Below are positions 1 through 6,822 of a DNA stretch of 32,860 nt, piece by piece. The stretch is from positions 1 to 32,860 of the forward strand of contig JAKQCM010000453.1 of assembly GCA_029559155.1 (NCBI GenBank), written 5' to 3'. The notes beneath the pieces are model-generated. The model did no database searches, was not told the origin of the DNA, and worked only from the letters and a program-made list of their open reading frames with translations. The position numbers and the translations under genes were made by a program. How positions within the stretch are numbered: the first letter of the stretch is position 1; each line of letters opens with the position of its first letter. The DNA is from Chloroflexota bacterium. GTDB taxonomy: Bacteria; Chloroflexota; Anaerolineae; Promineifilales; Promineifilaceae.

Positions 1-283
1 CGTCGATGTGTTTGGGATCGAATTCGCGGTGGAGGGCTTCGGCCATGATTTTTTGGTAGAGCTGTTTGTCGGTGAGGCTGGAAGCGACAATAGCTGCTTC
101 GGCTAGTAAACCGATAACAATAGGCAGCAATGAAATATAGATGTTGTCAAATCGAGTAAAAGCTACTACGGTGAGAATTAAAGTAAGGGCGATGATGACA
201 GCGCTTTCCCAGCGAAAGAAGGCGTTTTCGATGTAAGCTCTTTTGACGCGTTTTTCGAGTTCTTCTCGTTTTTCGTTAGCCAT
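1..283 (-). CDS. Two-helix membrane protein, 3' end cut by the window edge
   Basis: Reading leftward from ATG at 283, the frame stays open to position 1 (94 codons, no stop), so the gene continues outside the window. The N-terminus is highly charged (MANEKREELEKRVKRAYIE). Two hydrophobic segments follow at about residues 27-45 and 48-67, then a soluble stretch with charged residues. I do not recognise a family; a small integral membrane protein is all that can be said. Its ATG overlaps the stop codon of the TPR/zinc-ribbon gene by 8 bases, so the two are probably translated together and may act together at the membrane. Confidence 0.7.
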   Translation of the reverse strand, partial: MANEKREELEKRVKRAYIENAFFRWESAVIIALTLILTVVAFTRFDNIYISLLPIVIGLLAEAAIVASSLTDKQLYQKIMAEALHREFDPKHID

Positions 284-1574
284 TATGTTTTTCTTCTTGA
301 GTGTTGACAGTATGTTGGTTTACAACTTGCAGCAGGTGTTCGATTTGGGCTTTTTGGGCTGGGTCGTTGGTTTGGGGCAGGGCGGCTTGCAGGATGTCGG
401 CGCTGCGCTGGTAGAAACCGAGGCGGGCGTAGGCGCTGCCGAGGTGGCGTTGGAAGCTGACCTGGCCTGGGGTTTTGGCGGCGGCGCGCTGCCAGTGGAG
501 TACGGCCGTTGCCCATTCTCCTCGTTTGGCCGCTTCACGCGCGATGGCGTGGTAGCGGGCTGCTTCTTGAACGCCCTTTTGTACCTGGGCTATCTGGCGA
601 CGCTGCACGCGCTCGAAATCCGGGCCGGCTTTCAGCGTGGCCACAATGAGAGCCAGAACAATTGTTGCCAGTTGGAAGTAGCGCAAGAAATCATCTAATC
701 CACGCACCATCGGGTTTACGACGTTATCGATCATGGGGGCGACGGGTAACAGCGTCTCTGGCATGAGTTCGGCCGGCAGGAGGATGCCGATGATGTTGAC
801 GAAGAGAATGATGGACAAGGCGGCGATGGCCCCGATATACCCCCAAAATTGGCGGAAGTAGACGCCGGCAGTGAGAACCAGAAATAGGGCCATCAGGCAA
901 AGGGGCAGGGCTGCCGCCAGCAGGCTTTGGCGAGCAATCACATCGTAAATAGCCTGGATCAGGTAAAGCTGGGCAATGCTGACGAGCAGTACCCAGAGAA
1001 CATGGAGGTTGGCGCTCGGGTTTGCGTAGCGATAATCGGAGATGAGCAGGTTGCGGCCGCATTGGGGACAGGTGTTTGTCTGGGGAGTAATTTCCTGGGC
1101 GCAGTAGGCGCAGAGGTCGGTGTCGCGTTCCCAGACATCGTGGTAACTGGAGGTGTGTTTGAGGCCGGTGGTTTGGACGGCGTAGGCGCTGGTAGGTTGA
1201 TGCTCTTCCCATTCCTGGATTTGCCGTTCGGGGTAGAGAATGGCGGCGGCCAGGGTGTTGGCGGGAATTTCGCGGCGAATGGTGATGGGCGTGTTGGGCG
1301 TGGGGTGCGTTTCCGCTTCTGTTTCTTGGCCGGTCAATTTTGCCAGGCCACGGCGGGCGGCAGCATTATCCGGATTGATGGTCAGCACATTTTCCAGGCA
1401 AATTTGTCGATCTTCAAGGGAATCGACGGCTCCGCTGAGCCATAACCAGGCCATTTCGTTGGTGTCGTCTTTGTCTACCACTTGCAGCAGCAAGTCGCGC
1501 GCCTGGGTGCGGTTGCCAGCCTTTAGGGCGGCGATGCCTGCTCTTAAATCGGTTTCGCTGTTGGGTGTAGACAT
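276..1574 (-). CDS. TPR - zinc ribbon - multi-helix membrane - TPR protein
   Basis: 432 aa from ATG at 1574. The longer open frame back to a TTG at 1673 is unlikely because a good promoter lies inside that stretch. Residues ~8-80 form a TPR-like pair (ALKAGNRTQARDLLLQVV, then an ENVLTINPDNAAARRGL helix). Residues ~155-180 carry a zinc ribbon (CAYC...CPQCGR). About four hydrophobic helices span ~195-310, and a second TPR-like block lies at ~340-425 (GEWATAVLHWQRAAAKTPG). Function is unknown. The architecture suggests a membrane scaffold with two cytoplasmic protein-binding ends. It lies downstream of the PspA-like gene and overlaps the start of the following membrane-protein gene. No Shine-Dalgarno sequence is visible, and the promoter -10 ends seven bases before the ATG, so the mRNA may be leaderless. 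Confidence 0.82.
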   Translation of the reverse strand: MSTPNSETDLRAGIAALKAGNRTQARDLLLQVVDKDDTNEMAWLWLSGAVDSLEDRQICLENVLTINPDNAAARRGLAKLTGQETEAETHPTPNTPITIRREIPANTLAAAILYPERQIQEWEEHQPTSAYAVQTTGLKHTSSYHDVWERDTDLCAYCAQEITPQTNTCPQCGRNLLISDYRYANPSANLHVLWVLLVSIAQLYLIQAIYDVIARQSLLAAALPLCLMALFLVLTAGVYFRQFWGYIGAIAALSIILFVNIIGILLPAELMPETLLPVAPMIDNVVNPMVRGLDDFLRYFQLATIVLALIVATLKAGPDFERVQRRQIAQVQKGVQEAARYHAIAREAAKRGEWATAVLHWQRAAAKTPGQVSFQRHLGSAYARLGFYQRSADILQAALPQTNDPAQKAQIEHLLQVVNQHTVNTQEEKHNG

Positions 1575-1581
1575 GAGAATA

Positions 1582-1610
1582 AGAATAAAAGATACCCGAT
1601 TTGCGGTCAA
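1582..1610 (-). promoter_or_regulatory. Sigma70-type promoter of the TPR/zinc-ribbon gene, probably leaderless
   Basis: Read on the minus strand: TTGACC (1610-1605), a 17-base spacer, then TATTCT (1587-1582). Only seven bases separate the -10 hexamer from the ATG at 1574, so the transcription start should fall on or next to the start codon. This agrees with the absence of a ribosome binding site. Confidence 0.6.
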
Positions 1611-1614
1611 TCTA

Positions 1615-1649
1615 CATGCCCCATCTTCTGGTTGAGAGGATGGGGTATG
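1615..1649. repeat. Inverted repeat, 11-bp stem, between pspA-like and TPR genes
   Basis: CATGCCCCATC (1615-1625) and GATGGGGTATG (1639-1649) pair over 11 positions with one G-U wobble around a 13-base loop. No T-run follows on either strand, so it is not a standard intrinsic terminator. It sits directly upstream of the -35 box of the TPR gene promoter and could be an operator or a structured RNA end. Confidence 0.4.
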
Positions 1650-1688
1650 CAGGCGACAAAATCGGGCAAACAATACTGACAGGGTAAA

Positions 1689-1730
1689 TACGGCCGTTGC
1701 CGATGAATGTGTGCGGCGGAAACGGCCGTT
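1689..1730 (-). terminator. Terminator-like hairpin from two copies of the iterated palindrome
   Basis: Two ACGGCCGT copies (1690-1697 and 1722-1729) lie just past the pspA-like stop codon. On the minus strand they can pair with each other as a 9-bp stem with a ~22-base loop, followed by TTTACCC. The T-run is short, so termination strength is doubtful. Each copy is also self-complementary. Confidence 0.35.
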
Positions 1731-2469
1731 ACTCGTTTTTCAACGTTGATGCGGATTCCTCTTCGTCGGTCTCGAAGGTTGGGGCGGCTGGCTCGGCCAA
1801 TCCCAGGCGGCGTTTGCGTTCTTCAAGCTGTAACTCGATTTCCGTTTTTCCCAAGATGTCGTCCATCTGATTGTTCAGGCTGCTGGCGTACATTTCGCTG
1901 TGGGCGCTGGCTGTATCCAGGCGGGTTTGGATGGAGTCACGCAGGCGGGCAATGTCGCCATCGCCAATGCCTTGCAGGTCATCCAGGCTTTTAATGGCTT
2001 TGACAGTAACTTCTTTGGACTTGGCCAGACGCAGCAAGGCTTCCATTTCTTTCTGTTCCTGGCGGATGGTTTGCAGTTTGGCCTGGAGCTTGAGGCGGGC
2101 GTTAAGCAGCGATTCGTATTCGCGTTGTTGTTGGACCCACTGCGTGTGGTATTGTTCTTGTAAGCGACGCGCGCTGTTAAGTTCGTTTTGGGCGGCTGTG
2201 GCCAGTTCTGGCTTGCCTTGCATCAGCAGCATATCAATGTTGTGGTCGAGTTGATCGGCTTTTTTCTTATACTCTTTGTATTTTCGTTCCATGGATTTAA
2301 CTTCGCCGCCTACAGTGGCGGCGGCGCGTTCCAGGTCGTCCAGATTTTCTTCGGCGTCGCGAATGTATTGTTTCATGACGGCGACCGAGTTGGCTTCCAG
2401 AGCGCGATCCACCATTTCGTGTAGATTTGCCTGGATGAGTGTTTGGGTTTTTTCCAGTAGGGATGCCAT
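1729..2469 (-). CDS. pspA: PspA/IM30 family membrane-stress protein
   Basis: 246 aa, the usual length for PspA/Vipp1 proteins, which are bacterial ESCRT-III relatives that coat and stabilise the inner membrane. The sequence is almost wholly helical coiled coil, with an amphipathic N-terminus (MASLLEKTQTLIQANLHEMVDRA). A family-typical stretch follows (VMKQYIRDAEENLDDLERA), then a long charged hairpin (residues ~45-150). The C-terminus is acidic and extended (ETDEEESASTLKNE). The start is fixed by AAGGAGA about eight bases upstream (2477-2485). It lies 53 bases downstream of the hybrid histidine kinase gene on the same strand, so read-through co-transcription is plausible. No pspF, pspB or pspC homologue is visible, so control must differ from the enterobacterial system. 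The last base of an ACGGCCGT copy overlaps its stop codon. Confidence 0.92.
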   Translation of the reverse strand: MASLLEKTQTLIQANLHEMVDRALEANSVAVMKQYIRDAEENLDDLERAAATVGGEVKSMERKYKEYKKKADQLDHNIDMLLMQGKPELATAAQNELNSARRLQEQYHTQWVQQQREYESLLNARLKLQAKLQTIRQEQKEMEALLRLAKSKEVTVKAIKSLDDLQGIGDGDIARLRDSIQTRLDTASAHSEMYASSLNNQMDDILGKTEIELQLEERKRRLGLAEPAAPTFETDEEESASTLKNE

Positions 2470-2522
2470 TTTAGAGTCTCCTTTGGTCTAATCTTGGGAT
2501 TTGAAACTTATTACGGGCTGAA

Positions 2523-4835
2523 CTAGTTATCGGTTGCTGCTTTGATGGGCAGTACCATAGAAAAGGTGAAGTGGTTGGGTGAATGGTTGAAGAGGAGACG
2601 GCCGTTATGCAAATTCATGTAGCCGTTCACAATACTCAGGCTTGGCGCGCCATTAGGCAGGTCGAAATTATCTAAATCCTTCGCTAACAAATAATTATCG
2701 ATAGCCTCGGCTTCGTCAGCCGGTAGGGGGAAGGGAAAGGTAATCGAGAGATCAACTTCCCCATTTTCCGTATAGGCCGTCATTTTGATCGGGTTTTCGG
2801 TATGGGATGGATGGTAGTAACCAAGACCCATATCCAGGAGCCGTTGGATACAGTTGATGAGTGTCGCCCGATCTCCCTGGATGGTGGGTAAGTCGCTTAC
2901 CAGGGGGCAGCTGATGGTAAGCCCCTTTTGCATGGCCATCTGTTCGTAAATCTGGCCTGTTTCATAGAGTAGAAAGCCAATGTCGCTGACATCGCTAACG
3001 CGGAGGTCGTAGGCCATGTCGGCTTCGCCTGTTTTTAGCTCAGCCAGCGAGATGAAATCTTCGACGAGGCGGCTGAGGCGCATGCTGCTGTTTTGAATGC
3101 CTTGGAGTGAAGCTTTCAGGTCTTCATCAGTGCGCGCTTCGGTGATTTGTTGTTCGAATTCACCGGAGTATTTGGCTACGGAGGCTAAGGGAACGCGGAA
3201 ATCGGGTGTGATCAATTCCACGATACTGCGCTTGAGCGCATCGAAGTTGCGGGAAATGGCCCGTTTCATTTGAAAATGGCGATCGAGTTGTTTGATGGCC
3301 AGCCCGATCAGTTCTTCGCTGTCGTAGGGTTTGGTGATGTATTCCTCTACACCGCTGCGCAGCCCTTCGTGAATGTCGCGTCTTTCTCCTTTGGCGGTAA
3401 GAAAGATGAAGGGGATTTGGACCCATTCGGGATTTTTGCGAACTTCGTGCAAGAAGGTGAAGCCATCCATGACCGGCATCATGATGTCGGAAATAATGAG
3501 GTCTGGCGTGTGTTCCGCCAGAACGTCTAACCCTTTTTTACCATTATTGGCGATGAAGGTGTTGAGGTGGTATGGACCTTGATAGATTTCCAGGAGTTCT
3601 CGTAACCCTTCAAGCAGGAATTGATCGTCTTCGACGATGAGGATATTGGCGGTGGTTGGCGTGCGGGAACCGTTTGCCGGTTGTGGCCGGGTATTGGTGT
3701 AGATGGGTAGGATGACGGTGAATGTGCTGCCGACGTTTTCTTTGCTTTTTAGTTCGATACGGCCGTTATGCAGTTTTACCAGTCCGTTGGCAATGGTCAG
3801 GCCTACGCCGGCTCCTTGCTGCTCCAGTTGATCGCGGTTGTACTGCACAAACAGGTCGAATACCTGGTTTTGCATGTGCCTGGGCAGCCCTACACCATGA
3901 TCTTGAAAAGCAATCGCCAGTTCGGTGTCGGTAACGGCCGTGTGAATTTCCACCACGGTCCCCAGCGTTGGCGACAGTCGTTTGGACGAAAACTTGATGG
4001 CGTTGTCTAAAATTTGTTGGAAAACAGTCAGTAGGCTGCGGCGATCGCCAAAGATTGGCGGCAAATTAACTGCCGGTGAATACTGGATGGCTAAATGGTT
4101 CCGCGCCGCCTTGTCGGCCACAGTGCCCACGGCTTCTTGAATAATGGCGTCTACATCGTTAATACACTCAGCCTGACGCAAAAAATGTCGCTGCGCCTCG
4201 CCCGTGCGTAATTCAATGACGGCGATAAAACTGTCTATCAGACGAGTCAGGCGGATGCAACCGGCCTGGATTCCGCGCAAATATTCCTGAAAATTGTTTG
4301 TATCGGCATAGGTGTTGACACTGTCCGCCAGCATTTCGTAATAAGCCGTCACGTAGGTTAGTGGGGTGCGGAACTCATGGTTTAGAATTTGGAGGATATT
4401 CTTTTTCAGGTTGTTGATGTGTTGTTCGTTGGTGTGTTCGAGTTGGAATTTGCGATCCAGCTGCGTTTTGATCAGTTCCAGCAAATCCATACTTTGGAAT
4501 GGCTTGGTGATATACAACGCAGCGCCGCTCAGACGGCCTTTGTGAATTTCGTGTTTTTCACCTCTAGCTGTAAGAAAAATGAAGGGGATATTGGCCCAGG
4601 CTGGTTTTTTTTGGACTTCAGTTAAAAATTGAAAGCCGTCCATCAAGGGCATCATGATGTCCGATACGATGAGATCTGGCGTGGTTCTCTCCATTAGTTC
4701 CAGCGCTTCTTGTCCGTTTCCGGCTGTCAGTACAATGACCTCATAATCAATATCGACGACTTGAAGGAGGTCACTCATGCCAAAAAGCATGGACTTGTCA
4801 TCTTCGACCAGGAGAATGGTTACTGTACGTCTCAT
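2523..4835 (-). CDS. Hybrid signalling protein: REC - histidine kinase - REC - degenerate histidine kinase
   Basis: 770 aa from ATG at 4835 (a TTG at 4853 is possible but less likely). Receiver 1 covers residues ~6-125 (LLVEDD, phosphoacceptor Asp in VSDIMMP, Lys in ITKPF). HisKA at ~150-215 has the H-box NHEFRTPL. An HATPase_c domain (N-box DNAIKF, G-boxes DHGVGLP and GAGVGLTIANGL) extends to ~375. Receiver 2 lies at ~393-515 (VEDD, ISDIMMP, ITKPY). A second HisKA-like segment at ~535 reads TPDFRVPL, with Pro replacing the phosphorylated His. The final ATPase-like domain has lost recognisable G-boxes. There is no transmembrane segment or sensor domain, so it is a cytoplasmic phosphorelay node probably fed by another kinase. 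The two halves look like an internal duplication with decay of the second kinase. The pspA-like gene follows at once on the same strand. Confidence 0.93.
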   Translation of the reverse strand: MRRTVTILLVEDDKSMLFGMSDLLQVVDIDYEVIVLTAGNGQEALELMERTTPDLIVSDIMMPLMDGFQFLTEVQKKPAWANIPFIFLTARGEKHEIHKGRLSGAALYITKPFQSMDLLELIKTQLDRKFQLEHTNEQHINNLKKNILQILNHEFRTPLTYVTAYYEMLADSVNTYADTNNFQEYLRGIQAGCIRLTRLIDSFIAVIELRTGEAQRHFLRQAECINDVDAIIQEAVGTVADKAARNHLAIQYSPAVNLPPIFGDRRSLLTVFQQILDNAIKFSSKRLSPTLGTVVEIHTAVTDTELAIAFQDHGVGLPRHMQNQVFDLFVQYNRDQLEQQGAGVGLTIANGLVKLHNGRIELKSKENVGSTFTVILPIYTNTRPQPANGSRTPTTANILIVEDDQFLLEGLRELLEIYQGPYHLNTFIANNGKKGLDVLAEHTPDLIISDIMMPVMDGFTFLHEVRKNPEWVQIPFIFLTAKGERRDIHEGLRSGVEEYITKPYDSEELIGLAIKQLDRHFQMKRAISRNFDALKRSIVELITPDFRVPLASVAKYSGEFEQQITEARTDEDLKASLQGIQNSSMRLSRLVEDFISLAELKTGEADMAYDLRVSDVSDIGFLLYETGQIYEQMAMQKGLTISCPLVSDLPTIQGDRATLINCIQRLLDMGLGYYHPSHTENPIKMTAYTENGEVDLSITFPFPLPADEAEAIDNYLLAKDLDNFDLPNGAPSLSIVNGYMNLHNGRLLFNHSPNHFTFSMVLPIKAATDN

Positions 4836-4879
4836 AACTGAATTTACCTGCAAATGCTACTCGAAGGATCACAAGGGGT

Positions 4880-4888
4880 ATTATAACA
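4880..4888 (-). promoter_or_regulatory. Extended -10 promoter of the hybrid histidine kinase gene
   Basis: On the minus strand TGTTATAAT is a TGn-TATAAT extended -10 element with a consensus hexamer (4885-4880). No good -35 is present 16-18 bases upstream, as is usual for extended -10 promoters. It predicts a leader of roughly 38 bases before ATG 4835. Confidence 0.5.
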
Positions 4889-4978
4889 TAAGCTTTCGGC
4901 TGAATGTTGTGCCTGGGAGTGGGTTACCGTCGATGTGTGCTTTAGAATCGGTAGTTACAATTGCCAGTTGAAAGCGAT

Positions 4979-5011
4979 AAAAAACGACCGTTCTGCGGGC
5001 AACGGCCGTTT
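4979..5011 (-). terminator. Intrinsic terminator of the leftward MutL-type operon
   Basis: On the minus strand the arms are AAACGGCCGTT (5011-5001) and AACGGTCGTTT (4992-4982). They form an 11-bp stem with one G-U wobble and an 8-base loop, followed by a run of six T (4984-4979). It lies about 100 bases past the last operon gene (stop at 5110). One arm is a copy of the iterated palindrome and the other is a one-base variant of it. Positions 4854-5109 otherwise hold no gene. Confidence 0.75.
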
Positions 5012-5109
5012 CCCTATTATGTATACTACCCACACAGTTGAGTTAAACCCGCAGCAATCGGCATTTGCCCAATGGGGTTCGTTAATCGATTTTTGACCAG
5101 CTTTGCCGA

Positions 5110-5694
5110 TCAGGCTTGCCGGAGACGTCGGGCCATGAACAAGACAGCCACCAGCGCCAGACCAAGCAGCATGACGCCCCAGGTGTCGATGCCTGTGTTG
5201 GGCAGCGAACCATCGCCGCCGCCTACAACCGGAATGGGTGTTGGCGTGCTGCTGTCCGCGGGGTTATCGAATGTGCTTGTTCCCGACAAATTAGGCGTGC
5301 CCAGCTCGCTGCCGTCGGCGGGCAATTCCCCATCAGCTACGACAGGTGTATTGGTCGGTTGCGGGGTGGCCGATGCCTGCGCGGTTGGGGTAAAGGTTGG
5401 CGGCGGGGATGGTGTTTCCGAGGGGCGGGCGGCTTCTGTTTCCATTGCGGCAATGGTTTGGGTAACCGCTTCGTTGGTTACGGCCACGATTGCGTTTTGG
5501 GTTTCAATTGCAGCCACTGTGGCCACGGCAACCTGATCCGTAGAACCGCGGGATAACAGGGAGAAAGCCGAGCAGCCGGCCGCCAAAATAAAAATCACCA
5601 ATAAAATGCCAACGGCCGTGAAAAACGGCCGATTGCTGGAGCCGCCAGTTGTATCTGCAGATTCTCCTTGAACGATAAAGCCATCTTCTTCCAT
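5110..5694 (-). CDS. Membrane-anchored protein with Thr/Pro-rich ectodomain and LPNTG tail
   Basis: 194 aa. The start at 5694 is fixed by GGAGG five bases upstream (5700-5704). A short acidic cytoplasmic tail is followed by a transmembrane helix at ~25-47 (TAVGILLVIFILAAGCSAFSLL). Then come a predicted helical stretch (ATVAAIETQNAIVAVTNEAV) and a low-complexity region rich in T, P, S and A (~85-160). The C-terminus carries LPNTG, a hydrophobic helix and a basic RRLRQA end, which is the classic layout of a sortase sorting signal. No sortase is encoded here, and LPNTG-like tails can also occur without sortase processing. The gene lies 57 bases downstream of the last MutL-operon gene and before that operon's terminator, so it is probably its eighth member. 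Function unknown. Confidence 0.8.
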   Translation of the reverse strand: MEEDGFIVQGESADTTGGSSNRPFFTAVGILLVIFILAAGCSAFSLLSRGSTDQVAVATVAAIETQNAIVAVTNEAVTQTIAAMETEAARPSETPSPPPTFTPTAQASATPQPTNTPVVADGELPADGSELGTPNLSGTSTFDNPADSSTPTPIPVVGGGDGSLPNTGIDTWGVMLLGLALVAVLFMARRLRQA

Positions 5695-5751
5695 GTGTCC
5701 CTCCAACTTGTGGGTTTTCAACCTCGATAGGTTACCGGTTAACCGATTTAA

Positions 5752-6822
5752 TTATATGATCGCTTCCATGTTCGCGTAAGGCATAAACACAATTTGCCCG
5801 CTTTCCAGGCGTACATCTGCTCCTGAGGCTTTGCTGCCGGCGGGTGTCGCCTGCGCCAGACTGTACAGGTGGTGGACTGTGCCCATCTGGTTGAGGTAGG
5901 GCTGCCGCAGCAGGCGAACCATCTGACCGACGGCCAAAGGTTCGGTGGCGGCTCGTGGTGTCTGGGTTGTTTTTTTGTCGGCCTGTATGATGATTTGTGG
6001 CCGTTCTGTTTTGACGCCAGATTTTTTGCCAAGCAGGGCGGTGCGACGGCCGTCTGCCGTTCGCAGCAGCTCGAAAACAGGCTCGGACATGCCGTGTAAA
6101 CCAATGCCATCCGTAACAAACACGGGCAGGTCCATTTGGCTGGCTGCCTGGCAAATATGCGCCGGTAAACTGCCGGTGATGATGCCTCGAACGCCTATTT
6201 CGCGGGCGCGTTCCAACACTTTTATCTGATCAAAGCAGCCGACGGCTAAAATGGTACTGGTCGCGTCGGCGTTGATTTGTTCTGGGAAAAACAGCGAGTC
6301 GGGCGACATGGCCAACATTTTCAGCAGCCCAGCGTCTTCATCGTTTGTACTCCAGGTGGCTTGAATGAGAGAGCCGAATGTTTCCAAAACGACGCCGCGC
6401 GTGGCGATGTGTTCGATTACCCGGCCGGCAACGAGCGCCCGCAGTTCGATCACTTCAGACATTTGCCGCAGGATGAGACGGCCGTTGCTAACCTCAAACA
6501 CCTCACCCTCAAAGGGAGACTGATACTGCTGTCGGCGGCCAAACATCCCCTTTTTATCCACCAGGGTCATCCCCAAAGTAATTTTTTCGCCTGTCTGCAC
6601 GGTTAACAAACCGGGCAGTTCGGTCGGCGGAATCTGCAATATCTCGCTCAGCGGCAAAATGCGGTAGCGGGTAAATTGGGTCGCCCGCGCCACGGTTTGC
6701 ATGGGGTTTACCGTTTGCCCAATGCCGGTGACAATATCTCCGGCAACCGGCAGCATGCGCCGCACAAGAAGGCGGATATGTGGTTCAATCACTGTGGTGC
6801 GAATTAGCGTCTGCATGGCCAT
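5752..6822 (-). CDS. MutL-coupled conserved protein of unknown function
   Basis: 356 aa from ATG at 6822, which overlaps the stop of the MutL-like gene by one base (TAATG). This coupling fixes the start and implies co-production. The N-terminal part (~20-140) has short beta-rich segments with GDIVTGIGQTVNPMQTVARA, resembling a lipoyl/biotinyl-type barrel, and SPFEGEVFEVSNGRLILRQ, which repeats that pattern. The middle (~180-265) looks like a Rossmann-like fold (STILAVGCFDQIKVLERAREIGVRGIITGSLPAHI). The C-terminus (~290-356) resembles a KOW/SH3 barrel (VGQMVRLLRQPYLNQMGTVHHL). There is no signal peptide or transmembrane helix, so a cytoplasmic partner of the ASKHA protein is likely. The fold comparisons are by eye, and no catalytic motif is evident. 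Confidence 0.85.
   Translation of the reverse strand: MAMQTLIRTTVIEPHIRLLVRRMLPVAGDIVTGIGQTVNPMQTVARATQFTRYRILPLSEILQIPPTELPGLLTVQTGEKITLGMTLVDKKGMFGRRQQYQSPFEGEVFEVSNGRLILRQMSEVIELRALVAGRVIEHIATRGVVLETFGSLIQATWSTNDEDAGLLKMLAMSPDSLFFPEQINADATSTILAVGCFDQIKVLERAREIGVRGIITGSLPAHICQAASQMDLPVFVTDGIGLHGMSEPVFELLRTADGRRTALLGKKSGVKTERPQIIIQADKKTTQTPRAATEPLAVGQMVRLLRQPYLNQMGTVHHLYSLAQATPAGSKASGADVRLESGQIVFMPYANMEAII

Noticed and set aside
1615..1649. Intrinsic terminator of the pspA-like gene
   Set aside because: The stem is good but is followed by TGTAGATTGACC, without a T-run; kept only as an inverted repeat.
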